Assembly: GCA_023417745.1 (NCBI GenBank)
Contig: JAEZEM010000408.1
Location: 1 to 45,865, forward strand
Length of the DNA stretch: 45,865 nt
Reading direction: 5' to 3'
Source of the DNA: Pseudomonadota bacterium
Lineage (GTDB): Bacteria > Desulfobacterota > Desulfovibrionia > Desulfovibrionales > Desulfovibrionaceae
The notes under the pieces were generated by a model that ran no database searches, was not told where the DNA came from, and saw only the letters and a list, made by a program, of their open reading frames with translations. Shown piece by piece: positions 16,175-24,185 of this stretch; position 1 is the first letter of the stretch, and each line of letters begins with the position of its first letter. Both the position numbers and the translations under genes were made by a program.

Positions 16175-16402
16175 ATGGGAAGCGAGAACATTTCCCGAGG
16201 ACTGACGCCAGCCCAAGAAAAAGTCATCGATTGCACATTGGTGGAAGCGTTCAGCCCTGCCGTTGGCTTTTTGGCCATCAGGGAGGACTGCCAGACATTT
16301 GTCGCCAACCGGCAAGCAGATTGGAACATGGCCGGGGAGATCGGACGCATCCTCATGGAGCATGCTGATAAGGCGTTCCGTAAGGCTATTGGGCTGGATT
16401 AA
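16175..16402 (+). CDS. Small hypothetical protein of the mobile block
   Basis: The protein is 75 aa, with ATG at 16175 after AGGAGG. The sequence MGSENISRGLTPAQEKVIDC, then FSPAVGFLAIREDCQTFVAN and a helical C-terminal half, suggests a compact cytosolic protein. It shows no membrane segment and no recognised domain. It follows the excisionase-like gene closely in the same direction and is probably cotranscribed. Confidence 0.6.
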   Translation: MGSENISRGLTPAQEKVIDCTLVEAFSPAVGFLAIREDCQTFVANRQADWNMAGEIGRILMEHADKAFRKAIGLD

Positions 16403-16569
16403 TCCCCCGGCAACCGGATCATGGGCAGCCTGCTTCTTCGGAGGTGGGCCGCCCATCCGACGCGATTGTCGAACAGATTTGCGGGAAGGACAAGGAGTAT
16501 CCAGAACGCGTGGCAGCCCCTCCCGGATCAAGGCGGGACGGCCATGTCCCGAAATTGGCTCTCGAAAAA

Positions 16570-17772
16570 TCAATTGCACAACAGCAGTGACACCACGGGA
16601 ACCACGGCTGGCGCGCCTTTGTAGAGCTCGGCGCTGCTGAGCGCGCTCAGTGCTGTCCCCGTCCCTCCGACGACCAACACCGTCCTGTCGGGCAGCCGGA
16701 TGGCGTTTTGCCCGGATCTGGCGTCGTGCAGCGATCCGGCGGCGCTCCAGGTTCCCTTGTCTGGGGCGTACCGTTCGGCGCCGGCAAAGGTGACCGCCTG
16801 AGACGACGTGTCGCTCGAGCCTCCGGCCACCAGGACCGTGCCGTCGAAAAGCAGGGTGGCCGTGGAGTTCCCTCGAGCCGTCCCCATGGCGCCGGTGGCG
16901 GACAAGCTCCCTGCCGTCGGATCGTACAGGTCGCAACTGGCGGTTGCCGGTTTTTGGACAACACTATCGATAGAGCTGTAGCCCCCGGCGATCAGCACCT
17001 TGCCGCTTGGCAGCAGCGTGGCCGTGGGCGCCGCGCGAGCCGCGGCCATACGGCCGACGACGGTCCAACTTCCATTCTCGTAGATTTCCACGGTGTCCGA
17101 AGTGACGCTCACGAAGTCCGTCGCTCCGCCAACGATCAGCGCTTTGCCATTTCGCAACGAGACGGCTGCGGCGAACCCCCGGACAGAGGACATGCTGCCT
17201 GTGCCTGACCATGTTCCCGCAGCCGGGTTATAGAGTTCGCAGGTATCAGTGAAGGCGTAATCCGCGCCCAAATACATCCCTCCGGCCACCAGCACCTGGC
17301 CGTTGTCAAGTAAAACGGCCGAGTGGCCCGAGCGGCCCAGGCGCATGCCGCCAGCGTCGCTCCAGGTTCCGGTGGCCGGATCATAGAGTTCGCAGGCGGT
17401 GAGGAATGTTCCCTGGGCATCCTGCCCGCCGGTCACAAGCACCTTGCCGTTTGGCAGCAGCGTGTCCGTATGGCTGATTCGGGTCGTGGACATGGAACCA
17501 GTGGGACTCCATGTTCCGCTGGTTGGATCATATATTTCGCACGTGTTGGTGACTTGGTCTGAGGCAGTTATGCCGCCGGCCGCCAACACCTTGCCGTTTG
17601 GCAGCAGCGTGGCCGTTTGGCCGGCTCGGGACGTGCTCATGGCGCCCGTGAGCGTCCAATCGGCGGCCTGTCCTGTAGCCGGGCCGCCGAGGAAAAACAG
17701 CGCTGTGGCCAGGAAAAACATCCCCCCCGGGCAAAGGGCCTTGAGCCTGGACAAAAAAGAACCTGTCGTCAT
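16570..17772 (-). CDS. Exported kelch/galactose-oxidase-type beta-propeller protein
   Basis: The protein is 400 aa. ATG at 17772 follows GAGAGGAAAG; the frame extends 15 codons upstream without a ribosome site. The signal peptide (LCPGGMFFLATALFFLGG) ends near GQA. The mature part is almost entirely seven repeats of about 50 residues, each with MxxxRxxHxxxLLPNGKVLV, AGG and (C)ELYDPxxGTW elements. Seven repeats predict a closed seven-bladed propeller. The last ends NAIRLPDRTVLVVGGTGTAL, and the protein then stops soon after a short hydrophobic tail (VVPVVSLLLCN). Such proteins bind sugars, proteins or surfaces; no galactose-oxidase copper ligands are evident. It is a separate transcription unit inside the mobile block. 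Confidence 0.85.
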   Translation of the reverse strand: MTTGSFLSRLKALCPGGMFFLATALFFLGGPATGQAADWTLTGAMSTSRAGQTATLLPNGKVLAAGGITASDQVTNTCEIYDPTSGTWSPTGSMSTTRISHTDTLLPNGKVLVTGGQDAQGTFLTACELYDPATGTWSDAGGMRLGRSGHSAVLLDNGQVLVAGGMYLGADYAFTDTCELYNPAAGTWSGTGSMSSVRGFAAAVSLRNGKALIVGGATDFVSVTSDTVEIYENGSWTVVGRMAAARAAPTATLLPSGKVLIAGGYSSIDSVVQKPATASCDLYDPTAGSLSATGAMGTARGNSTATLLFDGTVLVAGGSSDTSSQAVTFAGAERYAPDKGTWSAAGSLHDARSGQNAIRLPDRTVLVVGGTGTALSALSSAELYKGAPAVVPVVSLLLCN

Positions 17773-18039
17773 GCTTTCCTCTCCCGCACACATGTTTTGC
17801 AGCCGCAGCGCAAGCAAGGGGAAGGCCTCAGGCCAGCTTGCCGAGAGCCGGTCGCGGCGGACTTGGCGGGAGCGTTAGCGCATCCGGCCAGGCGTGTCTG
17901 TCGGAGAATTTGCCGACACCCAGAGGAGGGAACGGACGTCGCGGAGGGCCAAGGCCGCCGATTGTGCAACGGGCCGGAGTGTGGCCTGCCGGGGCATGGG
18001 TCATGCGCCGGTTTTGTCGCCGCGAGCCGTCTGCGGCGT

Positions 18040-18918
18040 AGGGGAATCCGACCGTCCGCTCCTTGGGCGGCCGCTTCCGGGCCGGGGCCAGGCCATCTTC
18101 CGCCTGCGCCTCATGCCCGGACCGGACCAGGGCGCATTGGCGTTGCGGCTCTTTTCCATCCCGGCCGCGTTCCGACTCTGGGTCGACGGAACGCTTGTCG
18201 CGTCAAGCGGTCGGCCCGGGGCTGACGCCGCCACCGAGACGCCGCGCCGCTCCCTGGTCCTGGCCCGCTTCGAGGGGCGCAGCACGCCCATGGAACTGGT
18301 GCTTTGGACTGCTGGCGTTCGTCCTGTGCCAAGCCTTGGCCCTGGCCCAGCGGTTTTCCAACGCGTTTCGCTCCGTGGAGGGCCTATCCTTGGCGCTGGA
18401 GGCCAACAACGCAGTCCTGCGGGCGGAAGTGGACGAGCGCGTTCGTCTGGAGCAGGAAATCGTCACGGTCAGCGAGGAGGAGCACCGTCGCCTGAGCCAC
18501 GCGCTACACGATGGCCTGTGCCAACAATTGGCCGCGGCGCGTTTGCGCTGCTCGGCCTTGGAGCGACGGCCCCTGGCGTCGCTGGCGCTGGAGCCGGAAG
18601 TCAAGGCCCTGGGCTCCCTGCTTGAGGCGTCCGTCGGCCAGGCCTACGACCTGTCCCGGGGCCTGTGGCCGGTGGAGTTGTCCACAGGGAACCTTGGGCC
18701 GTCCCTGGCGGAACTGGCTCGACATATCGGCCGATCAAACGGCGTGCCCGTGGACTATCGCGAGGACGCGTCCTGTGCGCCCTGCGGCAACGCGCACCTC
18801 GTGCAACTGTATCGCATCGCCCAGGAGGCGGCGGCCAACGCCGTCAAGCATGGGAAACCCGGGCGCATCGCCATCGCCCTGACGTGCGGGCCGACAGGCG
18901 ATTGAGCCTGACCGTGCT
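18040..18918 (+). pseudogene. 7TMR-DISM-type sensor histidine kinase remnant
   Basis: Two frames carry parts of one kinase. Frame two (about 18062-18300) reads GRGQAIFRLRLMPGPDQGAL and FRLWVDGTLVASSGRP, the extracellular sensory domain of 7TMR-DISM kinases. Frame three (about 18297-18905) begins at the last transmembrane helix (FGLLAFVLCQALALAQRFSN), then a coiled coil and a HisKA_3 core (SHALHDGLCQQLAAARLRCS) and the start of the ATPase (LYRIAQEAAANAVKHG). The rest of the membrane domain is missing at the junction, which also shifts the frame. The ATPase is cut in its middle after a TGA at 18903-18905, although RLSLTVL in frame two still looks like it. Sensing and kinase activity are lost. 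Confidence 0.7.
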
Positions 18919-19150
18919 CGGCGACCTCAAGGACCAGCGCTCTTTCGTCATGTGGGCGTCGTTGTGGCTTGGTGAGTGTTGGCGACTGGCCAGGGCTGGC
19001 GCGTCCTGCCTGGTCTTCAGCGACTGGCGGCAACTCCCGGCCCTCACCGACGCGATCCAGGCCGCCGGCTGGGCGTGGAAGGGCATTATCGTCTGGCACA
19101 AACCCAACGCCCGGCCAAGCCTTGGTTCTTTCCGGCATGACGTCCACGTG
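18919..19150 (+). pseudogene. DNA adenine methyltransferase fragment (phage type)
   Basis: The segment reads GDLKDQRSFVMWASLWLGEC, then GASCLVFSDWRQLPALTDAI and AWKGIIVWHKPNARPSLGSF. This is the region after the catalytic DPPY in phage-type N6-adenine methyltransferases, with the Trp and (T/S)DWRQLP motif. The catalytic motif itself and both ends are missing. The left end is joined to a kinase remnant and the right end to a tail-type fragment without breaking the frame. No activity is expected. Confidence 0.6.
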
Positions 19151-19417
19151 CTTGCCCCGGAACTGACCGTCGAGACCACCCTGGATGATGCCGACGCGGC
19201 CCGGGCCGAGGCCGAGCGGCTGCTGGTCCTGCATGGGGCATCCCGGCTGCGGCTCAAGCTGCCGGTCAAACGCGAGTACGCCCGGGGCCTGGACCTCGGA
19301 AGCGTGGTCGCCGTGCGCCTGCCCCGGTTCGGCTTGGTCAACGGCCGGCTCTTTGGCGTCATCGGCATGGCCGAAGAATACGAGACCGGCCGGGTTACCC
19401 TGGAGGTGGTGGGCTGA
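19151..19417 (+). pseudogene. Phage tail-type structural protein, C-terminal fragment
   Basis: After the methyltransferase fragment the frame continues with LTVETTLDDADAARAEAERL, LRLKLPVKREYARGLDLGSV and VRLPRFGLVNGRLFGVIGM. It ends with TGA, which overlaps the ATG of the next gene (TGATG), as in phage structural operons. It resembles the C-terminal part of tail/baseplate proteins in which a beta domain ends with a PRFGL...GRLF strand. The assignment rests on pattern recognition only. The N-terminal part is gone. Confidence 0.4.
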
Positions 19418-19818
19418 TGGCGACCTGTCTCCTGTGCTGGCCCAACCACGCCGATGCGGCCGCCTTTGCCGGCGGGGTCTGGCAAACGCCCCTGGTCAAC
19501 CTGCGGGACCGCTTCCTGACCCGGGTGGCCCGGACGGCCGGCCTGTCCCTGGAGGCCACGCGCTTTGACGTGGACCTGTCCCGGGACCGCACCATCAAGG
19601 TGATGGCCATCCCCGGCCACACCTTGTCGCCCTCGGCCCGCATCCGCGTCCGGTGCTTTGCCGACGCCGCCCGCACCATCACCCGGGCCGACTCGGGGTG
19701 GTTGGACGTCTGGCCGGCCATTTTCGCCACCCCGGACCTGGAATGGGAAGCCGACAACTGGTGGTCCGGCCGGGTCTTGGCCGAGAATATGGCCCGGCTG
19801 CCCCGGTCATACGTGTAA
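19417..19818 (+). pseudogene. Phage tail-type protein, truncated at its C terminus
   Basis: The fragment is 133 aa from ATG 19417. The N terminus (WPNHADAAAFAGGVWQTPLV with NLRDRFLTRVARTAG) and the beta-rich middle (SLEATRFDVDLSRDRTIKVM) look like a family of short tail-associated proteins. It ends RLPRSYV at TAA 19816-19818, at the point where helicase-like sequence starts in another frame (19806). The stop therefore appears to come from a deletion junction rather than being native. Function is tentative. Confidence 0.45.
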
Positions 19819-21149
19819 CCGCCCCCACTCTGGACCTGAAAACTGGCCGCCTCATCGAGCGCCCCGGTTTTGACCGCGAAACGGGGCTGTTTCTGGATTA
19901 CGACGGCCGTTGTCCCGACGTACCGGAGACGCCAAACCTCGACGACGTGCGCGCGGCCGTCAACGTTCTTTGGCGGCCGTTCGCCGAATTCCCCTTTCGG
20001 TCGGCGCTGGACGCGTCCGTCGTCTTCGGGCTGCTGCTGCTGGCGACTGTGCGCCAAGCGCTCCCCACGGCCCCCGGCCACGCCGTGAACGCCCCCGCCG
20101 CCGGATCAGGCAAAACGCTTTTGGCTATGTGCGCGTGCAGGCTTGCCGGGGCGAGATTCCCGACCGTCCTGCCCGGCGTTGACGGCGACGAGTTGCGCAA
20201 GCGGCTGCTGACCATCGGCCGGCTCGCTGTGCTTGGGGCCGTTTTCGACAACCTCTTCGGGCGATTTGGGTCTGACGCCCTGTGCGCGTGGCTCACGTCG
20301 CCTTGGTTCGAAGACAGAATCCTTGGGGCCAGCGCAAGCGTCCGCGTGCCCACCTCCATGATGCTTCTGCTCACCGGCAACAACCTGATTCTCGTTGGCG
20401 ACCTGTGCCGTCGCGTCCTACCGGCCCACCTGGACCCGCAATGCGAAACCCCTTGGCGGCGTGCGTTTGCCGTCGATCCGCTTGAACACGTCGAAAAGCA
20501 CCGACTCGAAATGGTCGCCGCCGGGCTGACTGTCCTGAGATGGGCCTTGGGCCGGCCCCGGTCCTTCTGCGACCGCACGGCCAGTTTTGAGCTTTGGTCC
20601 GACACCGTGCGCCACGCCGTCGTGGAGGTCGGCCGCGAGGGGTTCATGGAACTGCCGGACCCCTGCAATGCGATAGACACGTCCTTCGAGACGGACCCGG
20701 ACACGCTGAAGCTCGGAGCACTGCTTGCCGCCTGGGATGCCCATGGCTTTGACCGCCCCCAATCGGTTGCCGAAATCCTCGACGCCTGCGGTCGCGCCCC
20801 TGACCTTGAGGACGCCGTGGACGAGATTGCCGGCGAGCGCGGACAGATCAACCGCCGCAGGCTTGGCCGCTGGATCGAAAGCCGTGCGGGTCGGATCGTG
20901 AACGGTTTGCGCTTCCGGCGTGCTGGAACACGGCAAGGCGTGTCGCTTTGGGCCGTCGAGAAAACCCACGAAACCCCCGTTTCCGTGGGAGTCGTGGGAG
21001 ACGTGGTTTTTTTTCCACCCACACGCGCTGAGAAAAATTCTGGAGATGACTCCCGCACGCACACAACGGAAAATACGCGCGGGGGGCTTGGGTCAAATAT
21101 CTCCCACGAAACCCCCAAAACCCACGGCCGCGACGAGGCGCTCATATGA
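19806..21149 (+). pseudogene. Phage/plasmid primase-helicase, N-terminally truncated
   Basis: From VIRVTAPTLDLKTGRL onward (19806) a frame stays open for about 445 codons to TGA 21147-21149. It contains a Walker A motif (NAPAAGSGKTLLAM), then DELRKRLLTIGRLAVLGAVF, SDALCAWLTSPWFEDRILGA and MMLLLTGNNLILVGDLCRRV, the sensor and Arg-finger region of SF3-like phage helicases. The C-terminal half is helical and ends with a Lys/Thr-rich tail. The N-terminal primase part is absent and no start codon precedes the conserved sequence. The adjacent tail-type frame ends only 12 bases after the join. Translation from inside the gene cannot be excluded. Confidence 0.65.
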
Positions 21150-21556
21150 ACGCCCTCGACCGCCTGATCGCGCTTGGCGTCGCCGCGACCCCGACCGACG
21201 ATGGCCGCCTTCGGCTGTCCGGCCTGTCCGCCCTGGACGACACGCAGGCCGCCGAGGCTGTGACCCTGGCCCGGGAAAGCAAGCTCGCCATCCTGGCGGA
21301 CCTAGGGGCCGTCCACGACGCCGAAGCCCTGGCCCGGTTTCGCGAAAGCCATCCGCACCTGGCGTGCTGTCCATGCACGCGCCCGGCTTGGAACTGGAGA
21401 CCCGTATCGTGGTGCGTCACGCGATGCCCGACGCCCTGCACTGCGGCGACCCCTGCCCGGCCCGGTCGCGGCCCGCCGAGAGGGTCGCCCCTGGAACGGT
21501 TGCCCGTGCGAATGGTTGCCCCGTGCAACTATCATGGGTCCTTCCGCCGGGGGTGA
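21146..21556 (+). CDS. Small phage-type protein with Cys-rich C terminus
   Basis: The protein is 136 aa. ATG 21146 overlaps the helicase stop (ATGA), indicating translational coupling. Residues 1-55 (MNALDRLIALGVAATPTDDG to KLAILADL) resemble the small helical domain seen in proteins beside phage primase/helicase genes. The C-terminal half has a cluster of Cys (ACCPCTRPAWNWRPVSWCVT with RCPTPC) that could form a zinc knuckle. Other frames were checked and are less likely. No function is assigned. Confidence 0.55.
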   Translation: MNALDRLIALGVAATPTDDGRLRLSGLSALDDTQAAEAVTLARESKLAILADLGAVHDAEALARFRESHPHLACCPCTRPAWNWRPVSWCVTRCPTPCTAATPARPGRGPPRGSPLERLPVRMVAPCNYHGSFRRG

Positions 21557-21647
21557 ACGCGGGTCGGCATCGAACCGCAATCTCTCCCTAGTGTGTAGGA
21601 AATTCCTCGAATACGCTTAACCGATAGCACCCATAGGAGATTTCGAT

Positions 21648-21965
21648 ATGTACGCCAAGACCACTGGCCGCCCGGCCGCCAAGACCATGGCGAGCCTGAT
21701 TTCCGAATCCGTCGCCGCCGCCGCCAAGACCGCGCCCCCGGCCGCCGCGACCGCCGTGACCGAACACGCCCGGGCCGCTGCCGCCTGCGCGGAGTTTTTC
21801 AAGGCCGCCGAAAAAATGGCCGACCGCGACAGCCTCGAAGCGGCGTTTTCCCTGGCGCAAAAAGCCGTTTTCCCGGCCGCCGAAGCTGCCCAGGCCGCCG
21901 GCCAGGACGACGACGCCCTGCTGGCCGCCGGCCGCGAAGCCATGAACGCCGCGCGGAAATTTTAA
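21648..21965 (+). CDS. Ala-rich phage-type hypothetical protein
   Basis: The protein is 105 aa, with ATG at 21648 after AGGAG. It is very rich in Ala and Lys and largely helical (AKTTGRPAAKTMASLISESV, EHARAAAACAEFFKAAEKMA). It has no transmembrane segment and no recognised domain. It opens a three-gene run (21648-22926), each gene with its own ribosome site. Confidence 0.6.
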   Translation: MYAKTTGRPAAKTMASLISESVAAAAKTAPPAAATAVTEHARAAAACAEFFKAAEKMADRDSLEAAFSLAQKAVFPAAEAAQAAGQDDDALLAAGREAMNAARKF

Positions 21966-21979
21966 CCGACTCTGGAGGT

Positions 21980-22693
21980 ATGAAAATGGGACTCTTCAGC
22001 AAAAAAACCACCGTCGCCGTCATCGAGACCGCGAAACCCGCCCCCGCCACGCCTGAAATCGATCTCGCCGCCCTGGCCCCGGAGGAATGGGCCGCGTATG
22101 AGGCCGCCGCCAGCGTCGCGAAAACCCACGCCGCCGACCGGAGCCGACTCTATCGCGAGGTAGCGGACATTGAAGCCGCCGTCGCCCGCCTGGAGGCCGA
22201 AGCCGTCGCCTGCCGGGCCGCCCACGAAACCCGGACGCGCGCCCGCTTGAGCGGCCAGCCGATCCCACCGGAATCCGGTCGGGCGGTTCGAGACGTGGCC
22301 GCCGACCTCGAACTGGCGCGGCTCGACCTTGCCGTGGCGCGCTCCGTGCTGGTGGAAGCCACGGAGACCGCCGACGACGCGGGCGACCGTTCGGCCCTGG
22401 CGTTCCGGCGAGTTATGGCCTCGGCGTCCGAGGCACTGGTGGCCGAGGCCGTCGCTGCGGTCGGGGATCGGCTCGACTACGCGCACGGGCTGTTGCACCG
22501 GGCGGCCCCGGGCGACCGCACCGAGCGGCTTGGCGAGTTCGTCGCCCGCGTTTTGGCCGGCGGACGGCACGCAAAGCCCCTGCCGGCCGACGTGCCGACC
22601 ACGCCGGGCGGCCCCGTCGATTTCGGCTTCGAGGTGCTGGACCGCGATGACGACGACGCGCGGACCGGCCAGGCCGAGGCGGCGGGGTTTTAG
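21980..22693 (+). CDS. Coiled-coil hypothetical protein of the mobile block
   Basis: The protein is 237 aa, with ATG at 21980 after GGAGG (21973-21977). Residues 25-150 are strongly helical with heptad-like spacing (EWAAYEAAASVAKTHAADRS, ADIEAAVARLEAEAVACRAA), consistent with a coiled coil. The C terminus is acidic (DRDDDDARTGQAEAAGF). It starts 15 bases after the Ala-rich gene and is likely cotranscribed with it. A structural or scaffold role would fit, but nothing proves it. Confidence 0.6.
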   Translation: MKMGLFSKKTTVAVIETAKPAPATPEIDLAALAPEEWAAYEAAASVAKTHAADRSRLYREVADIEAAVARLEAEAVACRAAHETRTRARLSGQPIPPESGRAVRDVAADLELARLDLAVARSVLVEATETADDAGDRSALAFRRVMASASEALVAEAVAAVGDRLDYAHGLLHRAAPGDRTERLGEFVARVLAGGRHAKPLPADVPTTPGGPVDFGFEVLDRDDDDARTGQAEAAGF

Positions 22694-22695
22694 CC

Positions 22696-22926
22696 ATGGG
22701 CGCGGACCTCCGCGACCGGCTTTTTCGGCGCGCCCGCAAGGCTGCCGGCCTGGTCGAATTTGAGAGAAGCTGCCGGCGAAAAATCCGGGGGGCGTCGGGG
22801 CACCTCGTGCTGGCGCGACACGTCCCCGGCACACCGGAACGGGAGGAGTTCTTGCGACTCCAGGAGGCGGTTCACACGCGCTACAAGGAACTCCTGGCCG
22901 CCGCCAAGACTGCCGGCCTGATTTGA
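22696..22926 (+). CDS. Small basic phage-type hypothetical protein
   Basis: The protein is 76 aa. ATG 22696 lies two bases after the previous stop codon (TAG ends at 22693), so translational coupling is likely. It is basic at the N terminus (LRDRLFRRARKAAGLVEFER) and helical at the C terminus (EEFLRLQEAVHTRYKELLAA). No domain recognised. It is the last gene of the run, and an intrinsic terminator follows 28 bases downstream. Confidence 0.55.
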   Translation: MGADLRDRLFRRARKAAGLVEFERSCRRKIRGASGHLVLARHVPGTPEREEFLRLQEAVHTRYKELLAAAKTAGLI

Positions 22927-22954
22927 CGCCAGCCCGGCAAAACGACCGAACCGA

Positions 22955-22986
22955 GGCCCGTTCCCCCGCCAGGGAGCGGGCCTTTT
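22955..22986 (+). terminator. Terminator of the phage-type gene run
   Basis: GGCCCGTTCCC (22955-22965) pairs with GGGAGCGGGCC (22972-22982) with one G-T wobble, then TTTT. It lies 28 bases after the last small gene of the run. Confidence 0.75.
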
Positions 22987-23274
22987 GCGTGGCGGCGTAC
23001 CCCAGGACGGCCGGGCGGGGCAAGCCGGGAGCCGGCCGCGAGAACGCCCGCCAGCCGCGTTTTCGACCGCTGCCGTGGAGCTTGGGTCATCTTCCAGGCC
23101 TGGGGCGCTGTATCAGCCGCCTGTGCGTCGGGGGGGTTTTCGGGCGGGCCTGGGGCTACGGCGGCCCCCATGGTGGGGACGGCTTTTCAACGCGGCGCGG
23201 GCGAGGTATCTTCACGAGACGGCACGGGCCATCACCTTCAACAGCGGGACCAGGGCGGGACAACCATGGGGCAG

Positions 23275-23312
23275 ACAAAAGAAAAAGGGGCCAGCTTTTC
23301 AGCTAACCCCTT
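23275..23312 (-). terminator. Terminator of tRNA-Phe
   Basis: Read on the minus strand, AAGGGGTTAGCT, loop GAAA and AGCTGGCCCCTT form a 12-bp stem with two G-T pairs, then TTTTCTT. It lies ten bases past the tRNA 3' end. Confidence 0.8.
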
Positions 23313-23321
23313 GATTTCTTA

Positions 23322-23397
23322 TGGTGCCGAGGGAGAGAATTGAACTCCCGACACGGGGATTTTCAGTCCCCTGCTCTACCGACTGAGCTACCTCGGC
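23322..23397 (-). tRNA. tRNA-Phe (anticodon GAA), CCA encoded
   Basis: The minus strand starts GCCGAGG and its 3' side ends CCTCGGC, forming a 7-bp acceptor stem, followed by encoded ACCA. The D arm (GCTCAGTCGGTAGAGC), the anticodon stem GGGGA with loop CTGAAAA and the T arm with GTTCAATTC are all visible, so the cloverleaf is complete in 76 bases. It marks the right edge of the decayed mobile block. Integrases of this class often target tRNA 3' ends, but no duplicated end was found by eye. Confidence 0.97.
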
Positions 23398-23412
23398 AGC
23401 GGCGAGAAGGGA

Positions 23413-23441
23413 TATCTAGCCAAACACGCTGGGCTTGGCAA
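23413..23441 (-). promoter_or_regulatory. Promoter of tRNA-Phe
   Basis: On the minus strand, TTGCCA (23441-23436) and TAGATA (23418-23413) are separated by 17 bases. The -10 box lies about 15 bases before the tRNA 5' end, which is normal for bacterial tRNA genes. Confidence 0.7.
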
Positions 23442-23461
23442 CAACTTTTTTTGAGGTTCCC

Positions 23462-23533
23462 ATGAAAACCAATGATTTTATTTTCTCCCTGATCGGGCTA
23501 TCTACCTACCTGCTCGTGCTGTTCTACCTTTAG
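23462..23533 (+). CDS. 23-aa hydrophobic mini-ORF
   Basis: ATG 23462 follows GAGG (about 23452). The peptide MKTNDFIFSLIGLSTYLLVL plus FYL is a single membrane segment. Its TAG (23531-23533) is embedded in the TAGGAG ribosome site of the next gene, so translation of the peptide would deliver ribosomes to that site. It is either a membrane micropeptide or a translational leader. Its codon use is too short to judge. Confidence 0.45.
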   Translation: MKTNDFIFSLIGLSTYLLVLFYL

Positions 23534-23543
23534 GAGAAACGAC

Positions 23544-23978
23544 ATGTCCGAACTTGCCGCCTTCATCGACTCCTGGACCGACGATCCAAACGGCGTCAAA
23601 CAGGCCTTTGTGCGCCTCAAGACCGTGCTCGAAAACCTCCAGGGCGCCACCGTCAACTTCGTGCCCCGGCCGCCCGCGAGCTACAGCCTGCGCGCCGAAC
23701 CCCATCGCGGCCGCCCCGTCATCACCATGGTCGACGTGGCCACCCTTGACGGCGAACGCTTCCTGTCGGTGTGCTTCTACGCCGACACCATCACCGACCC
23801 TGAGGAGCGCGGCGACCTCATCCCCGGCGGGCTGCTCTCCCAGGACGGCTACTGCTTCGACCTCGACTCCGGCGACGTCAACGACGTGGCCTACATCGAA
23901 GCCCGCATCATCGAAGCCGCCAACGCCTTCTCCCTGCCCGAGGACAGCCCCTGCGGCGAGGTCGACGAGGAAGACTAG
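23544..23978 (+). CDS. Conserved-type cytosolic protein of unknown function
   Basis: The protein is 144 aa, with ATG at 23544 after AGGAG that overlaps the mini-ORF stop. It has a helical N terminus (FIDSWTDDPNGVKQAFVRLK), a beta-rich middle (VNFVPRPPASYSLRAEPHRG, ITMVDVATLDGERFLSVCFY) and an acidic tail ending EVDEED. It has no signal peptide or membrane segment. No family is named. A weak hairpin with a T run follows (23979-24012). Confidence 0.75.
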   Translation: MSELAAFIDSWTDDPNGVKQAFVRLKTVLENLQGATVNFVPRPPASYSLRAEPHRGRPVITMVDVATLDGERFLSVCFYADTITDPEERGDLIPGGLLSQDGYCFDLDSGDVNDVAYIEARIIEAANAFSLPEDSPCGEVDEED

Positions 23979-23980
23979 CC

Positions 23981-24012
23981 TCGCGTCCCATCCACAAGAC
24001 GAGGGATTTTTT
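23981..24012 (+). terminator. Possible weak terminator after the 23544 gene
   Basis: CCTCG and CGAGG flank a 16-base loop and are followed by GATTTTTTC. The stem is only 5 bp. Confidence 0.35.
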
Positions 24013-24185
24013 CAGAAATAATCATGGGCGTCAGGTGTTGCCCGCGAAACGGCGCAGGCTCTTTCAAGGACGCGATGCTGGCCCCGTAGTCTCGCCCAGG
24101 CGCGCGACGCCGGCCACGAACCACGCCGCACAGGGGACCGCGCCCCGAACATACGCAAGCGTTTGCGAAAGGGACGCGGCCCCTG

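Larger units (their letters stand above)
22927..23321. other. Gene-free stretch between the phage-type genes and tRNA-Phe
   Basis: Apart from terminators at its two ends, no gene is supported here. Short open frames on both strands read as Arg/Gly/Pro-rich shadows without ribosome sites. Confidence 0.55.

Noticed and set aside
22985..23314. Candidate genes between the phage-type run and tRNA-Phe
   Set aside because: Arg/Gly/Pro-rich frames with no ribosome site, overlapping terminators.
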